Positions 42,578-51,285 of a DNA stretch of 64,000 nucleotides are shown one piece after another. How positions within the stretch are numbered: position 1 is the first letter of the stretch; each line of letters starts with the position of its first letter. Position numbers and translations under genes: made by a program. The stretch covers positions 3,100,001 through 3,164,000 of the forward strand of contig NZ_CP027858.1 in NCBI RefSeq assembly GCF_005519465.1. The letters are read 5' to 3'. This stretch comes from Streptomyces clavuligerus. Its GTDB lineage: Bacteria > Actinomycetota > Actinomycetes > Streptomycetales > Streptomycetaceae. A model generated the notes under the pieces. It ran no database searches. It had not been told where the DNA came from and saw only the letters and a program-made list of their open reading frames with translations.

Positions 42578-44985
42578 TCCGCCGCCTCCGGTTCCCGCGG
42601 CCCGGCCGCGTTCCGTCCGTCCGGGTCCTCCGTCCGCGACGCGCCCGGCGCCGCGCCCGCCGCGCCCGCCGCCGATGCCTCCGCTGCCTCCGCTGCCTCC
42701 GCTGCCTCCGCTGCCGCCATGAGCAGATCCTGGCGGGGGTCCTGGAGCACCTCCGCCAGTCTCTGGTGCGCGGGCCGGTACACCAGCCGGTCGTCCTCGT
42801 GGTCGTGCGCCAGATACCCGGCGAGACGGCTCCTCAGCAGGGTGGCGATCGCCTCGTCCGGCTGCTCGACCGGCCGTCCCAGCAGTGCTCCGGCCATCGC
42901 GGGCCAGACGTTCGACCAGGGGATGCCCGCACCCAGGGCGAAGGCCCCCGCCCGCAGCAGGGCCAGCGCCACATCCGCCGGCAGGCCCTCCTCCGCCACC
43001 AGCGCGAGATCCCGCCGAAGCAGCCCCTTCGTGCCTTCGTGCAGCAGATCCAGCCAGCCCGGACCGGCGATCAGCGCGTCCGGGTCCGCCGCCGCCCGTA
43101 GCTGCTCGCCCGCCAGCCGGGCGTCCAGGAACGACGGCCAGACCGCGGCGGCCACGGTCAGCGCCGCACGGCGGGCATCGCGCCCGCCGCCCGGGGGGAC
43201 CGGGGCCGCCCCGTCCGCGCCGGGCCCGTCCGTACCTGTACCCGCGGCCGCGGCCACGTCAACAGGTGGTGACTCCATGAGCGCCCGCACATAGTCGGCG
43301 ATGTCCTCACGGCTGCCGGTGTCGTCCGTCCGCAGCACCGACGCCCCCGGGAAGACCTCCAGTACCGCGGCGAGCAGCCCCGGTTCGCTCAGCACGCCCG
43401 GCCGTTCCTCGTCCGGGCGGCTGCTGCGCACCCCGATCAGCAGCCGCACCGGCCTCCCGCCCCCGGGCGCCGCACCGGCTCCGCAAACGGAACCGGAACC
43501 GGAGCCCACACCCGCAGCCGCACCCGCACCCGCACCCGCACCGCAGTGCTCCGTCAGCGGGACGAGGACGCTCTGCACCGTCTGGAACGGTTCGAGCGCC
43601 TCGTCCAGTCCGTCGATCACCACCGTGAGCGTGTCGCCCGGCTTCCGCAGAAAGCCGTCGAGCTGCGCCGCCCACAGCTCCGCCGGGTCGTCCGCGGGAC
43701 CGGCGGCCCGTGGCTCGATCTCCAGCCCGAGCAGCACCTCCCGCAACAGCTCGGCGGCCGAGCGCCGACGGGCGGGCACGGCCACGGACACGGAGCCCTC
43801 GGGCGGGACGGTGCCCGGCGGCGCCGACGCGAGGGCGGCGCGGTAGCGGGGGTGGTCGCGGAAGGACGGGTCGCTGAGGGTCACGGCCCGCCCCAGGACG
43901 GCCGACTTGCCGCTGCCCGCGCTCCCGGTCAGCAGCAGCACTCCCCGGGGGCCGGTGAGGAACGCCGTCAGCTCCCGGTTGAGGCGTCCGCGCCCGCTGA
44001 AGTACCAGCCGGGGTCGGTGTCCCGGGTCCGTCCGCTGGCCCGTGCGAGCCAGATGTCGATGTCCTCCACCGGGGTGGCGACCTGTCGGCGGGCGGGCCC
44101 CACCGGGGAGCGCACGGGCCGGAATCCCGGGTTCGGCAGACAGGGGGTCGGTGTGGTGAAGCCACCGCCGTCGAGCACGTGGTGCAGCCGGTGCTTGCGC
44201 CGTTTCGCGTCCGTCCCCAGCTCGTTCTCGAACTCCGTCAGCAACTGGCCCACGCTCAGCCACTCGGTGGTGATCTGCGCGCTGGTGCGCAGCCGTTCCA
44301 GGACCCGCCGCATCACCGAGGGGAACTGGCGGACCTGGACGAGCTGGTCGTGGTCGCAGGTCGCGACGACGTCCAGTCTGCCGCCGCGTCTGCGGTTGGC
44401 GTGGATCTCCTCGTGGAGCCGGTTCAGTTCCCCGGCGATGCCCCGTGCGTAGCAGGTGTTGACGATGACGAGGACGTGCTCGGCACGGCTGTCGAGCGCG
44501 GCGGCGACGATGTCGCTCGTACGGAAGGCGGTCGCGAGCTGCCGTGGGGATTCTGTCAGGGGCAGTTGCAGGAAGTGCGATCCCGCGGCGCCACGTCTGC
44601 CGTGGCCGGTGATGAAGAGGACCAGGGCCTCACCGGCGATCTCCCGTACGGCTTCCTCGTGCAGAAACCGCTCCACGTCATGGCGTTCTCTGAGTTCCGG
44701 CGGGGGAACGCGGTGGAACGGCCGCACCGCCGCCCCGGGCGGGCCCCACCACTCCGCGACCAGGGCGAGCTGTTCGTCGATGCCCTCCGCGAACTCCGGG
44801 TCCTCGTCCGGGTAGTCACGGACGGCCACGGTCAGCAGCGTGCGCGGCGGGCTCTCCCGCTCGCCGGGGCCGCCGCCCCCCTCGCCCGGACCACGGCCCC
44901 CGTCCCGCCGACCCGGGCTCCGCCCGTCACCACCGGGTAAGACGTCCTCCTCGATTCCGGCAAGTCCGCCCGTCCCCCGTCCCAT
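42574..44985 (-). CDS. Caspase-like-NACHT STAND NTPase
   Basis: An 803-residue protein from the ATG at 44985. Residues 48-270 form a caspase/C14-like domain with the dyad His128 (LFITGHGRRG) and Cys178 (VLVIVNTCYARG). A NACHT-like ATPase follows with Walker A TGSAGSGKSAV (354-363) and Walker B VVIDGLDEAL (455-464), then winged-helix/helical regions to VYRPAHQRLAEVL. The C-terminus is an Ala/Glu-rich linker. Such proteins behave as NLR-like sensors that switch on a protease effector. The sensor WD40 is encoded separately by the overlapping next gene. The ATG at 45006 is in frame but lies in the divergent gene's promoter. Confidence 0.88.
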   Translation of the reverse strand: MGRGTGGLAGIEEDVLPGGDGRSPGRRDGGRGPGEGGGGPGERESPPRTLLTVAVRDYPDEDPEFAEGIDEQLALVAEWWGPPGAAVRPFHRVPPPELRERHDVERFLHEEAVREIAGEALVLFITGHGRRGAAGSHFLQLPLTESPRQLATAFRTSDIVAAALDSRAEHVLVIVNTCYARGIAGELNRLHEEIHANRRRGGRLDVVATCDHDQLVQVRQFPSVMRRVLERLRTSAQITTEWLSVGQLLTEFENELGTDAKRRKHRLHHVLDGGGFTTPTPCLPNPGFRPVRSPVGPARRQVATPVEDIDIWLARASGRTRDTDPGWYFSGRGRLNRELTAFLTGPRGVLLLTGSAGSGKSAVLGRAVTLSDPSFRDHPRYRAALASAPPGTVPPEGSVSVAVPARRRSAAELLREVLLGLEIEPRAAGPADDPAELWAAQLDGFLRKPGDTLTVVIDGLDEALEPFQTVQSVLVPLTEHCGAGAGAGAAAGVGSGSGSVCGAGAAPGGGRPVRLLIGVRSSRPDEERPGVLSEPGLLAAVLEVFPGASVLRTDDTGSREDIADYVRALMESPPVDVAAAAGTGTDGPGADGAAPVPPGGGRDARRAALTVAAAVWPSFLDARLAGEQLRAAADPDALIAGPGWLDLLHEGTKGLLRRDLALVAEEGLPADVALALLRAGAFALGAGIPWSNVWPAMAGALLGRPVEQPDEAIATLLRSRLAGYLAHDHEDDRLVYRPAHQRLAEVLQDPRQDLLMAAAEAAEAAEAAEASAAGAAGAAPGASRTEDPDGRNAAGPREPEAAE

Positions 44986-44991
44986 GCTTCC

Positions 44992-44997
44992 TATTGT
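44992..44997 (+). promoter_or_regulatory. Predicted -10 (TATTGT) of a leaderless promoter for the LCAT-like gene
   Basis: TATTGT is followed by exactly 7 nt and the ATG at 45005. It overlaps the 5' end of the divergent caspase-NACHT gene, so the two promoters interlock within about 20 bp. Confidence 0.45.
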
Positions 44998-45004
44998 TCT
45001 CGCC

Positions 45005-46552
45005 ATGCCCGAACGCCCGCAGCCGGATACGGCGAATCAGCGTCCCCGTCCCCCCTCCCCCGACCCTCCCCCCGTGTCCCCCAACGCGACCCAGGACGCC
45101 GTGGTCGTGGTGCCCGGGATCATGGGCAGCGAGCTGTACGACACAGAACAGGACCGCGTGGTCTGGGGCCTGTCGGACAGCCGCTGGCTGCTGCGGGCGT
45201 GGACGCTGCCGGGCGGCCTGGACCGGCTCCACGTCACCCCCGAGGAACGGGAGGGGCGCCTCGGCCGCATCCGGGCCCGGCGGCTGCTGCGGGTGCCCGC
45301 GTGGAGTCCCGTGCTGCGCGGGGTCGAGCCGTACGGCGCGCTCGTCCGCACGGTCACCAGGAGTGCGGCCTCGCCCGACGCCGTCCTGGAGTTCCCGTAC
45401 GACTGGCGGCTGCCCGTCGCCGTCAACGCGCGCCTGCTCGCCGGGGCGGCCCGCGCGCACCTGGAGCGGTGGCGGCGGCACCCCGCGCACACGGCCGCCC
45501 GCAGGCACCGGGTCGACGAACGGGAGGGCAGGCTCGTCTTCGTCGCGCACTCGATGGGCGGGCTGCTCACGCTCGCGGCCCTCCGCGACGGACCGGACGC
45601 CGACCTGGCCCGCGACACCCGGGGGGTCCTCACCCTCGGGACGCCCTTCCGGGGCGCGGTCGCGGCGGCCGTCATCCTCAACTCGGGGCGCGGCGCCCCC
45701 GTTCCGCTGCCGCACGGCAGGCTGCGCCGACTCGCCGCGACCATGCCGGGGCTGCACGACCTGCTGCCGTCGTTCACCTGCCTGGGGGAGGGCGCGGACG
45801 CCCGGAAGCCGACCCCGTCGGACATCGTCGCGCTCGGCGGGGACGAGGAGCTGGCCCGCCGCTCCCGGGAGCTGCACGAGCGGCTGGCCGCGCACCCGCT
45901 GCCCGGGCACCGCGCCGTCATCGGCGTCAGCCAGCCCACCGCGCAGTCGCTGGAGCTGCGCCAGGGCGTGGTGGTCCCGCACGAGCTGTCGTACCGGCAC
46001 CACGGCGACGGCGGGCTGATGCGGCACGAGAACGGGGCGCCGCGCCGCTTCGATGTCGGCGGCGACGGGACCGTGCACAAGGAGTCCGCCGCTTTGACGC
46101 GTTCGTCCGTGCCGTTCGCCCTCCAGCACGGTTCGCTGGCCAAGGGCGAGGCGGCGCTGGAGGCGGTGACCTCGTTCCTGGAGGAGGACGAGCATCTGGG
46201 CCCGCCGCAGGCCGCCGCCCGCCTGGGGCTCCAGGTGCCGGACTTCGTCGCTCCCGGGAAGCGCTGGACGCTCCGGGTGCACGGCGCGGACGGGCCCGCG
46301 GGCCTCGACTGCGTGGTCGAGAAGGTGGCGGAGGAGAGCGCGCCGGGGGGTGCCTTCCGGGTCCGCGCGGCGCTGTACGGGGACGACGAGGACGACCGCA
46401 GCGGCGGCGGCAGCGGTGACGCGCTCGCGGCGCGGGTCGCGGTGCCGTCGGAGGGGCTGTACCGCGTGAGCCTCGACTCGGGGGACGGGGCTCCGCTGTC
46501 GCAGCTCGTGCTGGCGGGGGCGGACGGTCCGCCGGCGGAAGCGGAAGCCTGA
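45005..46552 (+). CDS. LCAT-like alpha/beta hydrolase (phospholipase/acyltransferase type)
   Basis: A 515-residue cytosolic protein. The N-terminal DAVVVVPGIMGSELYD (residues 31-46) is the LCAT-family oxyanion region, LEFPYDWRLPV is a family block, the nucleophile elbow is FVAHSMGGLL (Ser183), and GDGTVHKESAA with a later QHGSLAKGE supply the Asp and His. A C-terminal beta-rich domain (about 405-500) is not part of the hydrolase and may bind a target. The gene is divergent from the caspase-NACHT gene and shares its promoter region, so a lipase-type effector is possible. No signal peptide. Confidence 0.85.
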   Translation: MPERPQPDTANQRPRPPSPDPPPVSPNATQDAVVVVPGIMGSELYDTEQDRVVWGLSDSRWLLRAWTLPGGLDRLHVTPEEREGRLGRIRARRLLRVPAWSPVLRGVEPYGALVRTVTRSAASPDAVLEFPYDWRLPVAVNARLLAGAARAHLERWRRHPAHTAARRHRVDEREGRLVFVAHSMGGLLTLAALRDGPDADLARDTRGVLTLGTPFRGAVAAAVILNSGRGAPVPLPHGRLRRLAATMPGLHDLLPSFTCLGEGADARKPTPSDIVALGGDEELARRSRELHERLAAHPLPGHRAVIGVSQPTAQSLELRQGVVVPHELSYRHHGDGGLMRHENGAPRRFDVGGDGTVHKESAALTRSSVPFALQHGSLAKGEAALEAVTSFLEEDEHLGPPQAAARLGLQVPDFVAPGKRWTLRVHGADGPAGLDCVVEKVAEESAPGGAFRVRAALYGDDEDDRSGGGSGDALAARVAVPSEGLYRVSLDSGDGAPLSQLVLAGADGPPAEAEA

Positions 46553-46562
46553 GCGGCGGAGT

Positions 46563-46592
46563 CCACCCCGGGCCCGGCCGGGCCCGGGGTGG
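46563..46592. terminator. Perfect 30-bp palindrome between convergent genes
   Basis: CCACCCCGGGCCCGG and its exact complement with no loop bases, 10 bp after the LCAT-like stop and just past the small membrane-peptide gene on the other strand. A likely bidirectional terminator. Confidence 0.75.
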
Positions 46593-46604
46593 GCGTTCAC
46601 CGGG

Positions 46605-46799
46605 TCAGACAGGGTCGTTCCGCTGGGCGTCCGTCAGCGGAGCCGCCACCGGAACGTTCCCCTTCGTTTTCATCCCCGCAGCACTGCCGCCGGACGTGGG
46701 AATGCATATGGCAACCGCCAAGGCGAACACAAGCAGGGCATAGGGCCCCCGCGATCCCGAGTCTTTCTCTTCGAGCCGCACCCCAGAGCGTGCATTCAT
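46605..46799 (-). CDS. Small membrane or secreted peptide downstream of the SARP gene
   Basis: 64 residues with a single hydrophobic helix (GPYALLVFALAVAICIP, residues 18-34), a polar 30-residue tail and no Cys lipobox. The ATG at 46799 follows AGAGAAGA. It lies 127 bp after the SARP regulator on the same strand, a layout that recalls afsR-afsS, but the sequence does not resemble AfsS. Third-position GC is modest. Probably real. Confidence 0.55.
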   Translation of the reverse strand: MNARSGVRLEEKDSGSRGPYALLVFALAVAICIPTSGGSAAGMKTKGNVPVAAPLTDAQRNDPV

Positions 46800-46925
46800 T
46801 CTTCTCTTGTACTCGTTTCACTTGCACATGCGGCCTCCTGATGGGCCGCCCTCGTCCATGCTTACAGCAGGCTGATCAAGGTGGCAAATCGCCGCGGCCG
46901 GATTTCGGCACCTTACGGCCGGGCA

Positions 46926-49900
46926 TCATTCCCCGGTGGCGCAGAATTCCCCGGACGAGTAGCCCTCGGACATCCGTCCGGTCAGTCGGGCCAGGCTCGC
47001 CCGGGCCCGGTCGGCCTCGTGGCCCACCCCGGTGCGGACGGCCACCTCGACGGCGGCGGCGATGTGTCCGACGGCGGAGCCGAGGTCGCCCAACTCCTCC
47101 TCGGCCAGGCCCAGTCCGTGGAGCGCCTGCATCTCCTCGTGGGCCGCCCGGATGCCGCGCGCCACGTCGAGGGCGCGCCGATGGTGGTCGGCGGCCGCCC
47201 GGTGCCGACCCGCCGCGTGCAGAGCGCGCCCCATTCCATGGAGGGTCTTGGAGGCATTGCGCCGATCCCCGAGCAGCCGGAAAGTCCGGAGGGATTCCCG
47301 ATACAACTCCATCATGGAATTCAATTCGGCAGGGGATTCCATGGTGTCGGCAATATTCGTCCGAGCGATGGTGACATCCGACCGGCTGCCGAGTTCGGTG
47401 AAGATATCCACGACCCGATAGAGAATCGCGCGGGCCGCGAGCATATTTCCGGCCCGCGTGTGGAGATCCGCGAGATTGTTGAGCGCACTGGCCGCCTTCT
47501 GGGCGTCGCCGACGGTCTGGAACCCTGTGAGCGCGGCCTCGAAATACTCCTGGGATTCCCCGAAGTCACCGAGGTAGAGATGGGTGATCCCGAGGTTGTT
47601 CCGGCAGCGGGCGATCTGGAGGGTGTCCCCCGTGCGGAGCACGAGCGCCAGGGTGCCGAGCTGGCGCTCCAGTGCCTCCCGCAGCCGCCCGAGGTGCCAC
47701 AGCACCAGTGCCATGAGATGCACCGCCTCCGTGGACAAGGCCGTGTCCCCCAGCTCCCGGCCCCCCTGGATCGCCCGCTCGTACGCGGTGAGCGCCTCCT
47801 CGTACTCCCCCCGGGACGACAGCGCGGTGGCCAGCTCCATCAGGGAGTGGGTCTCCGCCCGCCGGTCGCCCGAGCGCTGCCAGTGGTGGGCGGCGGCCAG
47901 GTGCATCTGCTGGGCCTCCACCGTGGCGCCCTCCTCCGTCAGGAAGCCGGCCAGGGAGTCCGCGAGGAGGGCCGCCTCGCGGTCGTGGCCGGTGGCGCGG
48001 CAGTGGCGTTCCGCCGCGATGAGACCGGTGCGTTCCGCCGCGATCCAGCGGCGGGCCGCGTGCGGGCCGTCCCACGGGGGTGGGGCGACGGCGGAGGCGG
48101 GCCGGGAGAGGACGGGCCGGAGCCGGCGGGGGTTGATCAACAGGTCCGCCGCGTGGGTCGCCCGGACATAGAAGACGACGAGCCGGTGGACGGCCCGCTC
48201 GCGTGCCGCGGGCGGGTCCTCGGCCGCCACCAGGTCACGCGAGAACTCCGCGAGCAGATCGTGCAGGGCAAAGCGCTCCGGTGTCGGCTCCTGGAGAAGA
48301 TGGGCGTCGAGGAGCGTTTCCAGGACGCGTTCCGCCCGGTCGACGGGGAGGCCGGCGAGAGCGGCGGCCACGTGGACATCGACATCGATACCGAAGCGCA
48401 GTCCGAGAAAACGAAAGAATTCTTTTTCTTGGGTGCTCAGATCGCGGTAGGACACGTCGAAGGTGAGGGCGACCGCGCGATCTCCGTCACGGAATTCTTT
48501 GAGCTTGCTTTCGCTGTTCGTGAGCTTGTGCAGAAAGTAGGTCGTCGTCCAGGTGGGCCGGGAGGCGAGACGACCGGCGGCGATCTCCAGGGCCAGCGGC
48601 AAGCAGCCCGCGAGCCGTACCAGCTCCAGGACTTCGCCGGTGTGCGGAGTGCGGTCCTCCCCGGCCACCGAGCGGAAGAGCGCGATGGCGTCCTGCTGGG
48701 GCAGCACCCCGAGCCGGATGGACCTGATGCCGGGAATGCCGGTGATCCGCCGCCTGCTGGTCACGATCACCAGCGAGGGCGAGGGCCCCGGCAGCAGGGG
48801 GTCGAGCTGTTCGGCGCTCGCCACGTCGTCGAGGACGATCACGGCCCGCCGGGAGCTGAGGAGCGTGCGCCAGAGGCCGACGAGGGCGTCCCGGTCGTCG
48901 GGGATGTCCGCGGGCGGGACCCCGAGGACGCGCAGCAGCGCGGTCAGCGCCTCCTCGGCCGTGAGCGGGGGCTGTCCGGGGACATGGGCCCGCAGATGCA
49001 GATGGATCTGCCCGTCGGGGAAGAACGGCTCCAGCCGTCGCGCGGCATGGCACGCCAGCAGGGTCTTCCCGACCCCGGGCATGCCGGAGACCGCCTGGAG
49101 CGCAATGATCCCGCCACCCGCCGCGCGATCGAAGGACCCGGCGGACCCGGACCCGGACCCGGCACCACCACCGCCACCACCACCGCCACCGCCACCGCCG
49201 ACACCAACGGCACCAACGGCACCAACGGCACCAACGGCCTCCCGGAGGATCGCCGCCAGCTCCTCCTCCCTGCCCACCAGATCGGCGTGGCGGGGCAGTG
49301 TCCGGGGGACGGCGGGCGCGGGCTCCGGGGAGCGCGTCAGCTCATGGACCGGACCGCCGCCCAGGATGTGGGCGTAGACACCGGCGAGGTGCTCCCCCGG
49401 GTCGGTGCCCGCCTCGTGGCGCAGGAGACGGCGGACGGTGTCGTAGCGGTGCAGCGCCTCCTCGCGCCGTCCACGGCCGTACGCCGCGATCATGTACTGC
49501 GCGACGAGGGTCTCGTCCATGGGGTGATCGTCGAGCAGCGCCGTCAGCTCGGGGACGAGTTCGGTGAAGTGCCCGAGCCGGAGGCCGACGTCGACCCGGG
49601 TGATCTGGGCGGCGAGCCGCTTCCCGGTCAGCAGGGCGCGGATGTGCTCCGCCCAGCGGCCCGTGAGTCCGGCCAGCGGCTCGTCCCACAGTTCCTCGCC
49701 GCGCCGCAGCAGCTCCAGCGCCTCCGCGTCGTTCCCCTCGTCGATCAGGGCGCGGGCCCGTTCCGTCAGGGTGCGGAAGAGATGGCAGTCCACCCGCTCG
49801 GGCGGGATCTCCAGCGTGTACGTATGGCTCGCCCGGCTGACCCGGGCGCACTCCCCGGCCTCCGCCAGGCGCTTGCGCAACCTGGCGACGTGCGGATACA

Positions 49901-50090
49901 GACTCTCGTACGGCTTGTCGGGCAGCACGTCGCCCCACAGCCGCCGGGCCAGGGCGTCCCGGGAGACCGGGCGCCCGGCGTCATAGGCGAGCGCGGCGAG
50001 AAACAGACGTTCCTTGGGCGTTCCGAGGGGGACGGCACCGGCCCCCCGGCCGAGTCGCACAGGTCCCAGAAGGTGAATGTCCACATCCAT
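46926..50090 (-). CDS. SARP-family regulator with NB-ARC and TPR domains (AfsR type)
   Basis: A 1,054-residue regulator. An N-terminal OmpR-like winged helix (residues 1-95, VSRDALARRLWGDVLPDKPYESLYPHVARLRKRL) and BTAD (100-245) form the SARP. NB-ARC follows with P-loop GMPGVGKTLLA (336-346) and AVIVLDDVAS, then C-terminal TPR helices (about 690-1040). The linker before the P-loop has an AVG repeat and 12 consecutive Gly residues from tandem DNA repeats. It probably activates promoters of neighbouring or secondary-metabolite genes upon ATP-dependent oligomerisation. The ATG at 50090 has GGGGGC upstream; an in-frame TTG (50105) is less likely. Confidence 0.9.
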   Translation of the reverse strand: MDVDIHLLGPVRLGRGAGAVPLGTPKERLFLAALAYDAGRPVSRDALARRLWGDVLPDKPYESLYPHVARLRKRLAEAGECARVSRASHTYTLEIPPERVDCHLFRTLTERARALIDEGNDAEALELLRRGEELWDEPLAGLTGRWAEHIRALLTGKRLAAQITRVDVGLRLGHFTELVPELTALLDDHPMDETLVAQYMIAAYGRGRREEALHRYDTVRRLLRHEAGTDPGEHLAGVYAHILGGGPVHELTRSPEPAPAVPRTLPRHADLVGREEELAAILREAVGAVGAVGAVGVGGGGGGGGGGGGAGSGSGSAGSFDRAAGGGIIALQAVSGMPGVGKTLLACHAARRLEPFFPDGQIHLHLRAHVPGQPPLTAEEALTALLRVLGVPPADIPDDRDALVGLWRTLLSSRRAVIVLDDVASAEQLDPLLPGPSPSLVIVTSRRRITGIPGIRSIRLGVLPQQDAIALFRSVAGEDRTPHTGEVLELVRLAGCLPLALEIAAGRLASRPTWTTTYFLHKLTNSESKLKEFRDGDRAVALTFDVSYRDLSTQEKEFFRFLGLRFGIDVDVHVAAALAGLPVDRAERVLETLLDAHLLQEPTPERFALHDLLAEFSRDLVAAEDPPAARERAVHRLVVFYVRATHAADLLINPRRLRPVLSRPASAVAPPPWDGPHAARRWIAAERTGLIAAERHCRATGHDREAALLADSLAGFLTEEGATVEAQQMHLAAAHHWQRSGDRRAETHSLMELATALSSRGEYEEALTAYERAIQGGRELGDTALSTEAVHLMALVLWHLGRLREALERQLGTLALVLRTGDTLQIARCRNNLGITHLYLGDFGESQEYFEAALTGFQTVGDAQKAASALNNLADLHTRAGNMLAARAILYRVVDIFTELGSRSDVTIARTNIADTMESPAELNSMMELYRESLRTFRLLGDRRNASKTLHGMGRALHAAGRHRAAADHHRRALDVARGIRAAHEEMQALHGLGLAEEELGDLGSAVGHIAAAVEVAVRTGVGHEADRARASLARLTGRMSEGYSSGEFCATGE
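49202..49237. repeat. Tandem 9-bp repeat inside the SARP gene
   Basis: Four copies of CACCAACGG, encoding the AVG repeat on the minus strand, next to a CCACCACCG-type tract that encodes poly-Gly. A length-variable linker is likely. Confidence 0.75.
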
Positions 50091-50418
50091 GCGCGCCCCC
50101 GTCAACCGGTCGCCTCACGCTCTGGTGGACGTCAAATGCTCCCATAGGATTAATGAGTTCAGAACAGCGGAGTTACCTTTCTGCACGGATGAATCCGGCA
50201 GTGAATTCGAACGCTCAAACGGAATGCCGAGAATGCGGCGGTCATCGGAATCAATGGGGGATGAACGGTGAATGCCCAGGGCACGGCGGAGCGTCCGGTT
50301 CCCTGACCGACCCGGGTGCCCTCCCCTCCCTCCCGCACCCTCCGGGCGACAAGCGGAAGCAAAGACTCCACCGCGTGGGCGGGTGCCGGGCACAGCTTTG
50401 TCCGCCATACTGCTCGCC
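50091..50418. other. Divergent intergenic region with lower GC
   Basis: 328 bp between the SARP gene and the 237-residue gene. The first half (50130-50260) is relatively AT-rich. A plus-strand frame from 50153 encodes CRECGGHRNQWGMNGECPGH, which looks zinc-ribbon-like, but its codon use is poor, so I do not call it. CATACT plus 7 nt before the GTG at 50419 suggests a leaderless promoter. Confidence 0.45.
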
Positions 50419-51132
50419 GTGGAGCAGCAGCACATAGGTCAGAGCACCCCGCCGACGCACGCGGCCGGAGTCGACCCGGCGTTCATCCCCGGGCTCGTTC
50501 CCGCACGCCCCGACCAGGGCGCTGCACGGGAGACGGAGCAGCCCGAGAGCCCGGAGACCCCCGAGACCGGTGCCCCGGCGGACGACAGCGGTCCCCAGGA
50601 CGAGGCTCCCCGGGGGGAGGTGGCGGAACGGGAGCAGCAGCAGGACGAAGGACCCGTCTTCGAGGCGAGCGACCGGCGCGGCGCGATCGTCGTCGACGGC
50701 TCCGGCATCGTCTTCCGGCTGGACACCGAGGAAGCGCAGTTCGGCTGGGACGAGATCAAGGCCGTGGAGATCGACACTCCGCGGTTCGGACGGCGCTTCG
50801 GCGTCGTCGTGTACACCTCGCCGCAGCGCTGGTTCGAGAATGACGTCGAGGCGTCCAACCGCGAGCAGCTCAAGCAGTGGGCGGCCGAACTGGACGCTGT
50901 TCTGGACGTCCGGTTCGACGACGGTGGCGACAGCGGCGAGGCGCCCGCGGCCGGGAAAGCGGCGAAGGCGGTGAAGGCGGTGGAGCCGGAGGCCGACGAC
51001 ACGTCCGAAGCCGAAGCCGAAGCCGAGCGCGCCAAGAACGCCGACAGCGCCGACAGCACGGACAGCGCCGACGGCGTGGAGAAGGCGGAGAAGGCAGAGA
51101 ACGCAGAGAGCACGACGGACAGCAAGGCGTAG
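50419..51132 (+). CDS. Hypothetical 237-residue protein with acidic low-complexity tail
   Basis: A short N-terminus (VEQQHIGQSTPPTHAAGVDPAFIPGLVP), an acidic linker, then a compact domain (GAIVVDGSGIVFRLDTEEAQFGWDEIKAVEIDTPRFGRRFGVVVYTSPQRWFENDVEA, about residues 90-150) that resembles a PH-like beta fold, and a long Ala/Glu/Asp/Lys tail with SADSTDSAD repeats. No TM segment or signal. The GTG at 50419 follows CATACT by 7 nt (likely leaderless). Conserved-looking in streptomycetes but of unknown function. Confidence 0.75.
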   Translation: MEQQHIGQSTPPTHAAGVDPAFIPGLVPARPDQGAARETEQPESPETPETGAPADDSGPQDEAPRGEVAEREQQQDEGPVFEASDRRGAIVVDGSGIVFRLDTEEAQFGWDEIKAVEIDTPRFGRRFGVVVYTSPQRWFENDVEASNREQLKQWAAELDAVLDVRFDDGGDSGEAPAAGKAAKAVKAVEPEADDTSEAEAEAERAKNADSADSTDSADGVEKAEKAENAESTTDSKA

Positions 51133-51144
51133 ATCACCGGCGGA

Positions 51145-51180
51145 CCGTCCGTCCGGGTATCCGTCCGTCCGTCCGTCCGA
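51145..51180. repeat. TCCG tetranucleotide repeat
   Basis: Several runs of TCCG (up to five in a row) just after the preceding gene's stop. A simple-sequence repeat with no evident function. Confidence 0.6.
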
Positions 51181-51218
51181 CTGTTCCCGACGCGCGGGCG
51201 GGCGGGACGATCGTGAGT

Positions 51219-51266
51219 GACGGCGCTGTGGCCCGGCCCCTCGGGGGACCGGGCCACAGCGCCGTC
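51219..51266. terminator. Strong hairpin between convergent genes
   Basis: A perfect 18-bp stem (GACGGCGCTGTGGCCCGG with its complement at 51249-51266) plus an inner CCCC/GGGG. Between convergent genes, so probably a bidirectional terminator. Confidence 0.8.
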
Positions 51267-51285
51267 GGCCGTGCCGGTACGCGGG

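Noticed and set aside
46563..46592. Perfect palindrome as an operator or recombination site
   Set aside because: Placed between convergent gene ends and fully GC, so a bidirectional terminator is the simpler reading.
49141..49237. CCACCACCG/CACCAACGG repeats as a CRISPR-like array
   Set aside because: Units are 9 bp or shorter, without spacers, in frame, and encode the Gly and AVG linker of the SARP protein.
50153..50437. 94-residue frame with a CxxC...C zinc-ribbon look
   Set aside because: Third-position GC is near random, there is no Shine-Dalgarno, and it overlaps the start of the next gene in another frame.
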